Source: Aphelocoma coerulescens
Taxonomy: Eukaryota > Chordata > Aves > Passeriformes > Corvidae
Assembly: GCF_041296385.1 (NCBI RefSeq)
Contig: NC_091015.1
Coordinates: 56,114,345 to 56,178,344 of the forward strand
DNA: 64,000 nucleotides
Reading direction: 5' to 3'
The translations under genes and the position numbers were made by a program. Every line of letters starts with the position of its first letter. Position 1 is the stretch's first letter. Shown here one piece after another: positions 21,101 to 34,800 of the stretch. The notes beneath the pieces were generated by a model that was given only the letters and a program-made list of their open reading frames with translations, made no database searches and was not told the DNA's origin.

Positions 21101-24100
21101 GCATAGTTCATGGTAGGAATGGAGTAACTTGTCCCCTAGCTAAGAACAGACCAAGTGCAGACTGAAAAGGTGCCTGTTTCATTCTCTATAGCATACAAGC
21201 TATATTGAAGCATTGCCAATAAGAGTATCATCCCTTTCACCTCCAGGAAGCAGTAATGGAGTCATCTGGATCAGTGGCAATGTAAAATTTACTGTCACTG
21301 GAAAGATCACTTCTTCCTAGAGTCTTATTTTTTTCTTTGAGTGTGTTCAGGGCTAAAAACCTAAGAAAAAAACCCAAAAGACTTGATGGTAGCCAGAACT
21401 TTTCATGCTCAGAGGAGAAGTTCCTCTGAAACCTGATAGGTTCCTGATTTACATTACAGGGGCTCTGTCAGATATTTTTAAATTGTTTTATCTTTTCTTG
21501 TGTAAAGTTTTTGTCAGCATCTCTAATTCCAGCTCAGGACAACACAGGCAGAAAAAGGGATGGAGGCATCTCCTGGCGTATGCTCAGGTAAGTGGCACCT
21601 GCACAGTAAGCGTGACATGCTCCAGATACCTCAGATTTTTATTCACTTCAAGTACAGTTGATCAAGTATGTGTAGTGGCCAGTTATCAGGACAGACATCA
21701 CTTGATCTGCTCTACTGCACATCCACTCAGGCCTCTAGCTACCCAGAAATCCCAGACAAGAGACCAAATTCCTGGTTTTCTGTGTCAACAAAATTTAGGG
21801 GCTGAGGGCAAGAAAGGACATGCATGGAAAGAATTAAGATATGTGAGTGAACACCCAGCTTTTTTATGAAAGAAGGGATTGCTCCTCCACTAGCCACTAC
21901 AGTGCTGTTTGTCGCTGAGTGCCTCTCCAGCTCCTGGGACATGGCGCAAGGGCAGAGCCGTGCAGCACTGCCAGTTCCAAGCCTTCTTCACCATGCTCCA
22001 TGCATGGCATGGCCAGCACCTTCTCCCAGTGGCATCTGTGGGACAAGGAACAGAGTCAGGAGTGTGGCTATGGCAGAATTTTCTGGATGAGAACAAGGCA
22101 CCAGGGACTCAGTGACGAAAATGCTTGGAATTAGCAAGGCAGCTCCTCCCTGCTTGCCGCTCTGGTGTAGCCATTTCCTCCTGGCAGTATCCCTCGCAGC
22201 AATGCCCTTGGGATTTCTCTCTCCCCATGTGCCATACACCCTGTGTGTCAGTGCTACACAGGTGAAAATGGCCACACAAATAACTCATTAATTGGCAGGA
22301 GAGCATGAAATGCTGAGAATGTGCCTTTGTGAAGGGGCAGAGGAAAACCTTTAAAAACTGCCAGTCTAATGATTATAAAAGATCTATCTTTCCTCATTCT
22401 TGTCTTTATAGGCCTTATTATTATTTATAACAAAAATGACCAAATGCTTGCTAAGTTTTATCCAGTCCATAGAAAAGAAACCATTGCTCTTTAGAACAAT
22501 TTATCATTTTTGAAGTTCTAGTTTTACAGGTTTGCAAATGTCACTGCACATGACTGGAGACTGACAGACTCTAACTAATAACTTTACTCATGAGCAGTCC
22601 CAGCATACTTCATGCTTTCCTTTCAGTGCATAGATATCTACAGAAACAAGGTCCAGTTGTCCTAGAAATCCATATATTTTGTTTATTTATAATTCGTTAT
22701 GTCTGAGCCATTGTCTTATGTCTGTTGTGATGACACTCTCATTTTTTTTTGAGTTGAAACAAGCTGGTTTAGATTTTCCTTCCAAATATTTTGTTTCCAA
22801 ATGCTTCTCTATTCTTGTTTGTCTTTTTAGGTGTCATCCTGATATCTGTACTCTGAAAAATATAACCTTCTCAGTCTGAAATGCTGTTCCTGCAGCTAAA
22901 AGATTTTATAATAACATTTATCTCTGTCCACTAAACATCATACTCTTATTTAAAGAAAGATTTTACAAGTTCTTGAGTATCATAAGAAGAGTTTTGAGTC
23001 TCAGTTTAAAAGCTCAAAAACTTGTTGCCCATATATGTGGAGCTTTACTCTGTGTTCTGAGAATCTACAGTCACATCTCATTTACAATAGCAAGATACAA
23101 TGAAATAACCTAAGAGGGGTATTTTGCCTGCACTTCTTGATGCCTTGGCTTTGTTTTTTCTAAAAATTGCAAAGGGTGAATTCAGCCTGTAGGTTTTGTA
23201 AGCAATAGGGATTAAACCTAGTTCTAATTTAATTCAAACCATGCTGAAAGTGGTTGCAAGAGGAAGAAAGACACAATTTCCTCATAGTGACACTTCAAAG
23301 AGAAGTCTTAGTCGTGTAAATCTGGATGCTCCAGTTCTAGCAAGGGTAGGAATCCTCTGTGTGTATGTAATCAGCCTTCTGCCTAACAGAGCACTTAAGA
23401 GCTTCCACGGCAGCACTACAGGTTACACAGCTCCTCCAAAACCCAAGGGGGATCATGGGACTTCACTCACCATTTGTGAAGACCAGGTTCTACAAGCTGT
23501 TGGGAGGGTTATTGGGCAGAGTCAGTTGCTCTGGCCAGTCTTGATCCCTACAGTCATTGCATAAAAATGCTAGACTTTTTATTTTGACAGTCTGCTGTTT
23601 GACTAAGTTTTCCTGAGTGCCTTTTGGACTGTTCAGCCAGCTACTTGTGCAGCAAGTATGCCAGGTATTTTCTGTTTGCTGGCACAGACATTGTTCCTGC
23701 AGAACCTTACATGATTATTAACCAACAGAAGGTTGGTAAGAGGGAGCTTCTTGACATCTATCCAGGATCTAGGTGTTACCATAACACAAATGGTCTTTAA
23801 AATCAGTATTTCATGCACTTTCAGTCCGTTTTCACATCTGTCATTATGCATGAACTTGAAAGGTTCTTTGTTTGCTTGCTTTACTGAGAGTCTTTGGCAA
23901 GACATGGACTTCCTGCAAGACTCCATGGTCCCAGGACATGTGAGCCCTCAGGTCACATAGCACACAAGGTGTTGCATGTCAGGTTCCATTTTCAAACACC
24001 TGCATCAGGACACAACAGCTCCTAAACACAATTAACTATCCTCAATAATTCCCAGGTCAAAGATTCCCATCCCCTTATTTTTCCAGTTGCTCCAATAACA

Positions 24101-27100
24101 TTGTGTTGATGTCCAGAGTGCTTCTCTGCCTTCTACAAAGTAATCAGTGTTTGGCAAACACCAACCTTGCTTCTTAACCACGAGATGTGATGCTGCCTCA
24201 TGCTTGGGAAAATATACGGCACATGCTTAGGAGTGCTTATTCACACAGGTACCTAACCAGATGTCAAAGCGATGAGTAATAGGGAGACTCAGCAAGTTGC
24301 TAATCAACTATTAATTGTGTGCTTCAGTAATTAGTCTCTGCTGAAAACCGGTTCTCCACAGGCCACAATTTTAGGATGGAAATGGCACGTTAAATGAGAA
24401 GCACATAAAGATGCTGTGGTTAACCTTGTCAGTCAGTAGATGGCTCTGTTGCTTCTAGCCACCTTCAGGGAACAACTGCATTGCCATGGCCAAGGAGAGC
24501 GCCCTTCCCCAGGGATGCAAGGAGCCACTGACAGTGCACACAGACCTTTTCACTTTGTTGTTTCCAAATGGTTCAGTTTGCAGACAATATTGTTCATGTA
24601 TTAATTTTTATGAAGATATTTGTTAGTTGCACAAAATCTTTGTAACTCTCTGGTTGAGCAGTCTATCCATTGCGGTTTTATACAGCTTAGCTTAAGTAAT
24701 CATCATCTGCTCTTGACATCACCATAATTTCACAGCAACAGACTACAAATGCCCCACTGTGAAGGAACAGTTGTTTCAACTGTTTGGAAGTGGGCTGTGA
24801 GTTTCTTCAGTTGTGTATTCATAGTCACTGTCCTGGTTCCTTCTCATTCTCACCTTGTGGCCTAGCAATTGTGCGAGTGATGGCTTTCCTGTCAGCTTAA
24901 AACATGGCAACACTTACCTCACCAAAAAATTACAATTGCTTCATTGATTAGTCCCAGTAGTGAGAATGAATAAGCACAAAGTTCAAGCTACTCTTCCCTT
25001 CCAAAGAAACAGTCACACCAAATTGGAATTGCAGGAGACTGCCAGGGCATCAGGAGGAAGCTTGCAGTGTTAGACTCTCTCTATTCTGCAGTTAAAAACA
25101 ACATTTCAGTTACCCAGAAAATCTATTAATGAGTTTTCTCATGCATTAAATGACCACACAAAACCCTCTTCCCCTCTGTCCTAAAAACACAAGCCAGCAT
25201 GATGCCAGAAGAGCTCAGTGGTGGCAGAATTTGCAATGGGAAAAATGAGATCGTATTGGCTGCAATGGAAAGAAATGAAAAAAGAGACGAGTTTATTCTT
25301 TGGCAGTTGTGGGAAAATGCATCAAAACTAGCAGCAGATGTTAAAAGTTCAGGAAAAAAATAGTAAACACTTTCAGATGCAGGTAGAATAATGTTCAGAA
25401 GGTGGTAATATTATCTGAGTTCCTGGAGCAAGGAAAGCAGATCCTGTAGGCAGGATCTGCTGTCCTCTGAAAGTACTGGGAAAGTTTTTATGGGTTTCAA
25501 TAGCCCACAGAGCTGCCAAATGTCATGCATTTCACTCAGGCTAGTGAGGACCTTCTCACGCTGGCCTGGCTTTCAGCTGGTTTCTCAGGCACTCAGGCTG
25601 GCAGTGGGAAAATGTGTCAGGATTTTGGCTTGTAGTTCTGTCTTTGGACTGTTAGGGGCCCCCATGGCTCTATTCCTATGTAATCATGACCTGTCTGTAA
25701 CTGGAGCATGGCCCTAAGCAGGGGACCTGATCCAGGGCAAGGGTACCAGGATAAAGGTTCACAAGCTGACACATCTGTCGTCAGTGATGGCAGGACCCCC
25801 AACATTTTGCTCAACAGGTAAAGTAGCTTCTACCTCTAGAAAGTCCAAGTCAGAGCATCCGCTGCTTTTCTCACCCAGCAATATCTTACTCATTCATCAT
25901 CCTCCTGCACTGAAACCACATGGGTCTGATGTTCTCTGTGCTTCCCTCCTGATGGTACTGTCAGCCTTGGAGACCATCTCTTCCCATCAATCCTCTTTGC
26001 TACTTCCCAGCAGCATCCATCAAGTAGCCCTCTCCAGCACTGCACTACCCCACACCTCTGCTCTGCATGGCTTAGAGTAATGTGTGTTGCCTGCTAGTCT
26101 GAAAATTGTTTGCAAGCATGTGTAAAATTGCACACAGGGATTGTGGCACCTTTTGGAATCGCTGTTTCAGTCCCAGTCTGGGGCAATATAATGAGGACAA
26201 TAATAATCACAAAATCTAAGAAACAGTAGTAGCTGAGGCCCATCAAATTTTCAACTTGTGGAAAATGCCGGCAGTCAAGGAATGGCTGCACAGCATGTGG
26301 AAATGAATGGCCAACGTCTGGAACAAGATAGTATTTATACTGCCATAGGTTTCATATTGGATGGCAAAAAACATAAAACAGATTGAAATAGCAGAGGAAT
26401 TTATCTAGAAAATGCTGCCTTACACAGCTATGAGAACATGAAACGTTACAAATCCATATTCAGTGAGGGGTGAAGGGAGATATTTAACCTTTCTTGGACT
26501 GTACACATACAAAAACTTGTGTTAGATGGTTACAAGCTTTAAAGCAGGCTGACCCATTTTGCTGTTTAAAATATTCTGAGACTTCCATGGAGACATATCT
26601 GATGCCACCTATATATAATGACCTAGATTTTAAAAACAGTTGGGAAGCAGACGTCTGGAAATCTGCTGTGAATTTTAACATTTTCCATGCAAAGACTGAG
26701 TGTAAACTGGCAGTTTAATTTCACTTATGAAGGACCAAAATGCTGTTAGGACTTCCCAGTTATATAATTAGGATTGTCTTGTTTGGAAGATGACCATGAA
26801 GTGACAACAGAGCCATCCTTTCCCTGCCAGATTCCTGTCCTACAGGATGCTCAGGTAAGCACAGGTCTAAAGTCATTGCTATCTCATAACTGTATGGTTG
26901 TCTGTGTGCCATATCTTAATGTGCTTGTCAATAAATGGGTGTCAGTGTCACAAAATTCACAGGCACCACTAGTGCCTGCTGGCTGAGCTCTCACAGTGAC
27001 CAACTAGTGAAGCAGTGAAGAGAATTAATTACTTTGCCAACATGAAGCGCTGAGAAGAAAACCGACATGTGATGATCAGGATGAAGTAATTTACAGGATA

Positions 27101-30100
27101 GTTTCCCCTCTCCTCAGATTAACAGGCTTCAGTCCGCAGGTTTTTCTTCCAAGCTATATTCTCTGGAGCTCACTCAACCATCCAAAGCATGGACTATGTG
27201 AAGTGGCATTTCTAGAGTTCAGCAGGCATGCTGCCAAAAGAATGTCTTCTACTCCTATTTTAATGTGAATTTCTATGAGTTGGGGAAACTTAATCAAGCA
27301 GTCATATGAAAGGGAATTGCTGGCAGAAAATATTTGGGAAAAAAAAAAAAAAAAGAAAAGGAAACTAAAATGTCCCTTTTCGTATTTTAAATAGGAAAAA
27401 ATATCCCAGAGCCTCGTAGGCTCAGGGATCCAAAGGTCAGCAGAAACAATAAGTAGTAAGCCTTAAAAAAATAAATAATCTAGTAGAGGGGAGAAAAAGA
27501 AAATTTGTAAAAATAAGCAAAAGCAAGTTAAAGGGTAATTAGTGAGATAAATAATACTGACTTCCAAAAAAATATTTCAGCTGACAGCAAGGGGACACAG
27601 ATATGTTTTTGGTGGAAGCTGACAAAGATAAATAAAAATTGGTCCATGAGAGCATAATTGGCTTGACATTAATTGCCACAGCTCTTTAAATACAAGTTTT
27701 GAGATCATGAAAACAGTCGTGTGATACTACTGAAAGAGCTCATTAAAATAAAGTGGGCATTTATGCAGGCTGCTAGCAAAAATTTCCTATGAAAAGGTTT
27801 GATTGGAGTTTGTTCTTCAAAACCTCTCTGCACAACTTTTGGAGGCCAGAATGCACACAGAGCCAGAGAAAAGTAGGATTAACTATGCACTTCCTCCCAC
27901 AGATTCATCAAAATCTTAGTGAATCACATTATAATCACATTATAAAATAAATGCTCATTTTAATCCCCTGCAAGTTTCACAATTGCTATCCCTGTTATAC
28001 AAACAAGGATGACTCCAGACACAACAGTTATGTCTTGAGAAATATCAAGCTAGATCATCTTTCACCAGAGCAAATAAAGGCCAGAAAAGATAAAATACTG
28101 TGAAATTATGTTATCCTTTCCAGCAGATGTCGAAGAAAATTCTGTGTTATAGTAGCAATACTGAATTAAGTCAGGGCTAAATACTAAAGTGATTATTGTT
28201 GTGCAGAATGATACAGTGGCAGACATATGTGCAATGAATCGGAACATACCCGATGCTTGCTCAGATGAATCTTTGCAGAAGTTAAGTCTAGTGCAATAAA
28301 TTTCAGAGTTTCAGCTTCTCAGAAGAACTTTGAACTACCTCTCATAAACAATAAGAAAAGTCTTGCAACTCTTCTTACTTCCTGAATGCAGTCCTGTTAG
28401 TATGAGACGATGATCCTTGAGTCTCTTGAAGTCCAGTATCAGAGGGGACTGCCATCTGTTTTATGCTTGGCAGAACAAACTGGTTTTGGATGAGGCAAGC
28501 ATCAAGGGCATTTGAATGTCATCTGGAAGGACCAGGTGGAAACCCTGGGCAAAGGAAAGCTTGCAGCGGTGCAGCAGACACAAAGAGTCTGAGTAGACAG
28601 CAAGAAAAAAAGCTCGGGCTGGACAGAAGACTAACACTACCAGATGCTTTAACATCACCTGAGTAATATTAAGTAATTTTCACTTAACTGCTCTTTCTTA
28701 CAACTGCAACACAAAGAAGCTTTGCCAATGCCTCCAATTCTTAACTGCACTTTTGCAGCGGAGAATTTAAACCTCACAGAAGCCAATATGGTACTGCTGG
28801 CAGAAGAATGGATTTTGCACATGATTTTTTTTAAATGCAAATTGAACTAAGCTTTTTCTATTGTATACTGTGATTTCCAGAAATGACTAGATTTCTAGAA
28901 ATTACCTATCTTTTATACCAGTTTTAATTAAGAATAACTCAGGTAGTAAAAACGTATAGCCACTTAACCATCTCAGCTTGCAAAGTTGTCTTCCCAACAA
29001 TTTATAGTTCATGTCCTCCACAAACATGACAAGAGTCAATCCCCAGAAGTTAAATGAACCACATCCTCTGTGAATATACCAGCCCCCAACCATCTGCAGA
29101 AGGCCTGAGAAAATAGAGCTAGTAGTATAACCCAGAAGGTCAATAAACTGATTCTTTCAGATCTGCACTATTTTGGATTTGGAGATAAAAGCCAGGATGT
29201 GAGCTTTCTGAGGCTGTTGCTTCTGTATGTAGAGCATGTTCACAAACTTTCTAAAGACAATTCAGGGCTATGTTACTTTTCAGCTTTTCACACTTATTTG
29301 ATGTTTCCTAATTACAATTTCCCTCAGTGACAGGATGATTGAAATTCCTATGATTCCTGTTGTAGCTATTTTGCAGGCTTCCTTTATCTACATAAACATT
29401 TCCTGTTCTGCTTTCTCATTCTCCCCCAGTGTCCTATAATGGCTTCCTATTGTCATTTTTTTATCCTTTCTTTCACTTGAGTCCAAATTGGTTTTCACTG
29501 GTGACAACTCTGTCTGTGGTATTTCTTGGGTTAGAAATACATCACAGCTTCTCCCCAAGTGAAGAGATTTTCTGTGTGCTACTAAACTCTTAAATAAAAT
29601 ATGTAGTGTAATGTTTAAAATTCTTGACTGCATCTTAATTTGACCAGGGCTACAGCACAACTGGTTCAAGTTCTGCATCTTACCCTTTTGTAATTTTTAC
29701 TCCTGGGTAGTTTATTATTTACAGAACAGCACAGGTGTAATTTAGCTACCATATAGGTGCTGTATTTCTCTGTGATTTATACTTTAGCACTGTAATGACT
29801 TACTATGGAGCCTGCAGTCTGATGAGATAGTTATAGACCACACAGCAAAAACCAAGGGAAAGACCAATGCTGAACAGCACCAGTATGGAAGTTAGTTCAT
29901 TAAAGTCAAGTCTAAGTCAAGCCAAAAAAAGAGGAGTCTTCAGGAGGTTCTTAAGTCTTTGTTATGTGGAATAAGAGATGCACCTGAGGAAGGTCTGGGA
30001 AACAAGCCTGACAGATGTTTGGCTATCCTCACCCCCACTCCTGTGCTCTGACCAAAATACCTTGCCTCCAGTGACTGCTTCATCCCTCTCCTACTGGTCT

Positions 30101-30847
30101 TAAATCATACTAGTCACTTTTACAGCCTTTGCTTCTCATCATCTTCTTTTCCAGACATAAAATTTATGAATACTCCCAGATACCACCACTGGCCCTGTCC
30201 CCTTACTAGCTTTACCAGTCCCTTGGTTTTTCTCTGCCTCCCATTCTGGATATCATCATCATGTGCACTTAATCTTCAGCACATTTTGCTGCCAATCACC
30301 CAAACCTCACCTACACTACAGCTCAAGGGATTCTCCCAATAACACTTAAGGGTGCTTTGGGCTCTCTTCGGTGCTTTTCATTTCAAAAATGTAGAAGCCT
30401 GGTCCTTTTTGCCTTCCCTGAAGGCCCTTCATGAAATACAAGTTTCCTTCTCTGAGATGGTGAGTGACTCCATCCTGTACACCTGCAGATCCTGTTCCAT
30501 TAGTGGGCCTTGGTTCTCAAGTAAGAGTGCTCCTCATTAACTCGTATGCATTCCCTCATAATTGTTATTGTTGTGTATGGCCACTACATAAAATTTTCTG
30601 CCCTACTGAAAGAAGTGAGCCATTTTTTAGGGTTCTGCATGTTGCTTCAGAGGATGGTGTTGTAAACATGGCTTCTCCTACATCCAAGAATTATGTGGTT
30701 TCATCTTCAGCTGGAATGTCTCTCCAATAGCTTTTGTCTTTTGAGAAATTAATAGATATAAGGTAGTCAAAATAAGAGACAAGGGAGATAATTTAGGAGG
30801 AAATATATCCCTACTTCTGTTGAAGGAAAGCTTAGAACGGAATACGG
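18143..30847. other. intergenic, no gene recognised
   Basis: About 12.7 kb of AT-rich DNA without a recognisable protein gene, RNA gene or dated transposon. Contents worth noting are a 17-base AG repeat (19189-19205), a 16-base A run near 27338, a GC-richer patch around 21860-22300 with overlapping open frames on both strands but no homology I recognise, and isolated good splice donors at 21588 and 26855 on the plus strand. The open frames here are short and mutually overlapping, as expected by chance. Confidence 0.65.
19189..19205. repeat. short (AG)n microsatellite
   Basis: A run of about eight AG dinucleotides on the plus strand, in otherwise unique intergenic DNA. Confidence 0.85.
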
Positions 30848-30849
30848 GA

Positions 30850-31800
30850 TGTAGAATGTAGAATGTAGGATAGTTCAGCTGGATGGGATCTAAAATGATC
30901 ATCTAGTTCAACTGCCTGACCACTTCAGGGCTGACCAAGTTAAAGCATAGTATTAAGGGTTTTGTCCAAATAAATGTCTCTTGAACACTGAAAACTGTGG
31001 TGCATCAACCATCTCTCTAAGAAAGCCTATTCCAGTGTTTGACCACCCTCTTGGTAAAGAAATGCTTCCCAATGTCCAGTCTAAACCTTCCCTGGTGCAA
31101 CTTTGAATCTTTCCCCTGCATCCCCACTGGATTCCCAAGAAGAAGATATCAGCAACTCAAAGGATATGCCTTCCTGCCCCTTCATCATCTTTCCTGTTCT
31201 CTGGGCACATCCAAGGATCTTCACATCCTTTGTAAGTTTTGGGGCCTAGAACTACATAATATACTCAAAATTAGGTTGCGCCAGCTCAAAACAGTGGGAT
31301 AATTGTCCCTCTTGACTGGTCAGTTGTGCTGTGTTTGATGCACTCCAGGATGAGGTTTGCCCTCTTGGCTGCCAGGACACACACTGCTGACTCCTTTTGA
31401 GCCTCCTGTCAACTGGCACCCCCAGGCCCCTTTCCATGGGGCTGCTCTCCAGCCCCTCCTCTCCTAGTTCATACTTGTACCCAGCAGTACCCTGTCCTAG
31501 ATGGAGAATCTGGCATTTCAGCTGGCTAAATTTCATCCCATTAATCATAACCCAATGTTCCAATCTATCCATATTCCTCTTCAAGGCCTCTTGTCCTTCA
31601 AAACAGTCAACAACACTTCCCAGTTCAGTATCATCAGCAAACTTGTTAATGGTGCATTCAACTCCTGCACCCACGTCATTTATAAACATATTGAACAGAA
31701 CTGTCATCAGGATTAAGCCCTGAGGAACACTGCTGGTGACTGATCTCCATCCAGACATAGCCTCACTCCCTACAACACTTCCAGTTCTGTCCTCCAGTCA
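30850..31800 (-). mobile_element. CR1 LINE fragment with partial reverse transcriptase
   Basis: A 5'-truncated CR1 copy of about 950 bases in minus orientation. The 3' UTR is at 30850-31100, and ORF2 sequence extends to about 31800. The minus frame 31758-31252 remains open for 168 codons and reads SVPQG, VLFNMFINDV, FADDTEL, LEHWVMINGMKF and the GLGVPVD motif, i.e. reverse-transcriptase palm and thumb. The FADD catalytic signature is intact in this fragment, but the upstream endonuclease and fingers are absent and the 3' end of ORF2 is degraded, so it cannot be autonomous. It is a non-viral retroposon. Confidence 0.93.
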
Positions 31801-34800
31801 GTTAAAGCCCGAGTAAACAATATACACCTTGCAATCTTTTCTAAAAAAGAAAGCAATGGTCTGCAGGTTTTTTTCTTTGCCAGATGAATTTCTGCAGCAA
31901 ATGTGTGTTCTTCCCACTCTGTCTCCTCAGCTGATCTGAGTTTCACTTCAGTCATGGCAATTGCATCATCCCCTTTGAGCCAAGTATCCTTGGAGTGCTA
32001 AGGAGGGAAATACAGTCATTAATGGGGTTAAACCGTTTCCTGCAGAAAGACAAAAAAAAAGATCATTGTTCTGGTTTAAAGCAGGTACTGAATGGGGAAT
32101 CACTAAACTGCAGGGAGATATGTTCTGAGCTGTATGTATTTGCCCCTGCAGCTCAAGAAATGCATAGCTGTACAGTGGTTAATGCTTCTGAACAGCTTTC
32201 TGGACAGTTTGAAAGATGGAATACTCCCATCTTCCATTTTAGAAATAGACACAGGGATGGATGTCCCAGCCCCAAGAAGCAGGTTGGATTAAGACGGAAG
32301 GTGTGTAAGATGGCTCCATGGGTGTTCAAACACTTACTGGAATTAAGTATTACCTGGGTGCTGATATTCTTCATACTGTCTTATACATAATCTCTCCTTA
32401 GCAACTGATGGAAGAAGGGGAAAGTCGTGATTTCCTTGAAGTGCTGCACCATCTGTCAGCTCTACTCATCTTTTCTTCAAACTTATTTTGAGATAGCTTC
32501 TTTTCTCCTTCTGACATTCTCTATTCCCAGGCTTGGCTATAGTTGGATGATTGTTATGTTCAGTTACAGATTATGAGATACATGTAACTGTTCACTTTAG
32601 AAATCTGAGGGATCTCATCAAGTGACATCCCATTGACGCAAATGTTGACAACTAGTTTTTCACGAGGGGATGTGAAGCGAGGAAGATAACCAATATGATT
32701 CTCTCAGGTATTTCTGCAGGTAGTACAGATACAGCATGACCCCATTGATCCTAGATAGCCTCTGTAGAAAAGCAGTCAGATCTGAAGTTCACTTGTGTCA
32801 AGAGCTGCTGATAAACCTTGCAGACTTTTACCAGAGATAAGAGGATTGTATTGTGCAATGGCCATAAACCATGCTAAGGAAGGTTTGTGTTCCCGCGAAA
32901 GCTGTGAATTACTGAACCTGGCTTTTTCATACTTTCCCTGAACTTAAAAAACACGGTGATTAAACAATGCAATAAGTATGATTCTTTTATATTTAAATGT
33001 GATTCTTTTATTGAGTAACATCTGGATCGTGTATGTGGGAAGAAATTATGTATCTTTTAAAACTCTGTGTTTGTTCTATTAATTTTAACCTTGCAAAGAC
33101 TGGTTTTTGGCTTCTAAATTTTCTTCTTGCTGTTAGTAGGACTTTTTTTTAGGGCTTTAATTTTTTTCCTTCCCCTCTGCAGTCTCTCCAACAGAGCACT
33201 AAGGCTGAAGAGGTTAAATTTACAAAAAAAGCACATCCTCGTATAATCGGGATGCTAAATCCAGCTGAGCAAAGCAAGCAGAGTGCAGATGCAAGACAGA
33301 AATAAAATATGCAGCAAACTCAGAAGTGAAAGAATAAAGAAGTCAGTATGGCAAACAGTGAGAAACTAAACAAACACACTGAAAACACAGCCCACGAGAG
33401 AAGCAAACACGCACCAACTATAATGGGTAAGGAAAAGTCAGGCTCAGGCCATCCCCACTCATTGGCAACACATGAAGAGAGTCAGCAAATGCAAGCTGTA
33501 TGGGTTTCTCTGAAAACAAAGGCTTGATTTTCAGAAATGGAATTTTCTTCTACCCATGAAGCAGCAGATCGCTTTTTAAAAGTCAATCTCTCCAAAAAGT
33601 CAAGGCGAATACCAGAATGTTGTTTAGTGTTTTGTCTTCTGGGGAAATGTTTATCCACACTAACTGGGGGTAGTTGTAAATGAATCATTATAAATTATCT
33701 GTGGAACTTTGAAATTTATCTTTTGCATTGTGTCATGTTCTGGCAGTAAAGTGAAAGTAAGTTAATGCTGGCAGTTCAGGAAGAAAGCTACAACAGGAAA
33801 CATTAGGAAAAGCTAATGCAGTGAGTAGCTACTCACAGCATAATTTACAATATGTGGATGTTACACATGCATCTGGAGCAAGATGGGCACAGGTACTCAC
33901 ATGTGTGTATACACAGACACACCTCTGCCACGCAGACACTGAGGCAAGAGGCAGAAGGACTGAAGCAGCAATCAGCTTAAGTGCTCTGAGCCCATGTTCA
34001 CACATTAGACCTCTGTCCCAAGCCCACCCACACTGAGCCCTTTTTGTTCACTTTGCTAGTCTTGAAAAATGTCATGAAGAACCCTGGGAAAAAGCTAGTG
34101 GTTTGCTAAAGCTCTCAGGGGTTGGTCTGCTTTTTTAATCCTTTGTTAAATTTGATTGCAGCTCAGAATTAATCATTTTTGTGTTTTGCAAATTGAATTA
34201 AAGATAAATAAATAGCTAAAAGGAGCTTGCTGGCAAATTTATTTTTTCTATGTGTTGTTATAATTCAGCTAGCAAACACCAAGTTTTTCAAAGGAGAACA
34301 GCCAGGGCTCAGGGCTTAAAAGATCAAAAAGCTGAAATAAGGAAGCAAGGAGCTACATCCTTTGCCACCAGCCCAGCATCCATTACTAAGATTTTTATTA
34401 CTGTGTCATACAAAGGCAGCAGTGACAAATTATGAGCTCAGGAATATCTCATATATCACATAGATGGAACTAACAAGATTTTAAAATATGTGTCATTTTA
34501 AAGGGTAATGAATAAAGATAAATGTGTTTTGTTCCATACTCCAGAAATGAGCAGATACTCAGAATGGGGAACTGAATAAACCTATCGTTTCACATCACTT
34601 TCAAGTCTTCTACCATAATTTTCCCAGCCAGAATAACTTAATGGGAAAGTGACACAGGTCACTGATGTAATAAAAAGCTGAATGTCAGACGGTGAGAAAA
34701 AATCCTCAGTGGCTGCAACACAATCAAGAGTATCAGAGGCTTGGCTTTCCTGAAGCCAGGGCTATCTACAACCAGCTCTCGCAGCATTTGCACTGGGGGA

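Noticed and set aside
21860..22310. Cluster of six overlapping open frames on both strands
   Set aside because: No frame has a recognisable domain, codon preference or splice framework. The cluster follows a locally GC-richer composition.
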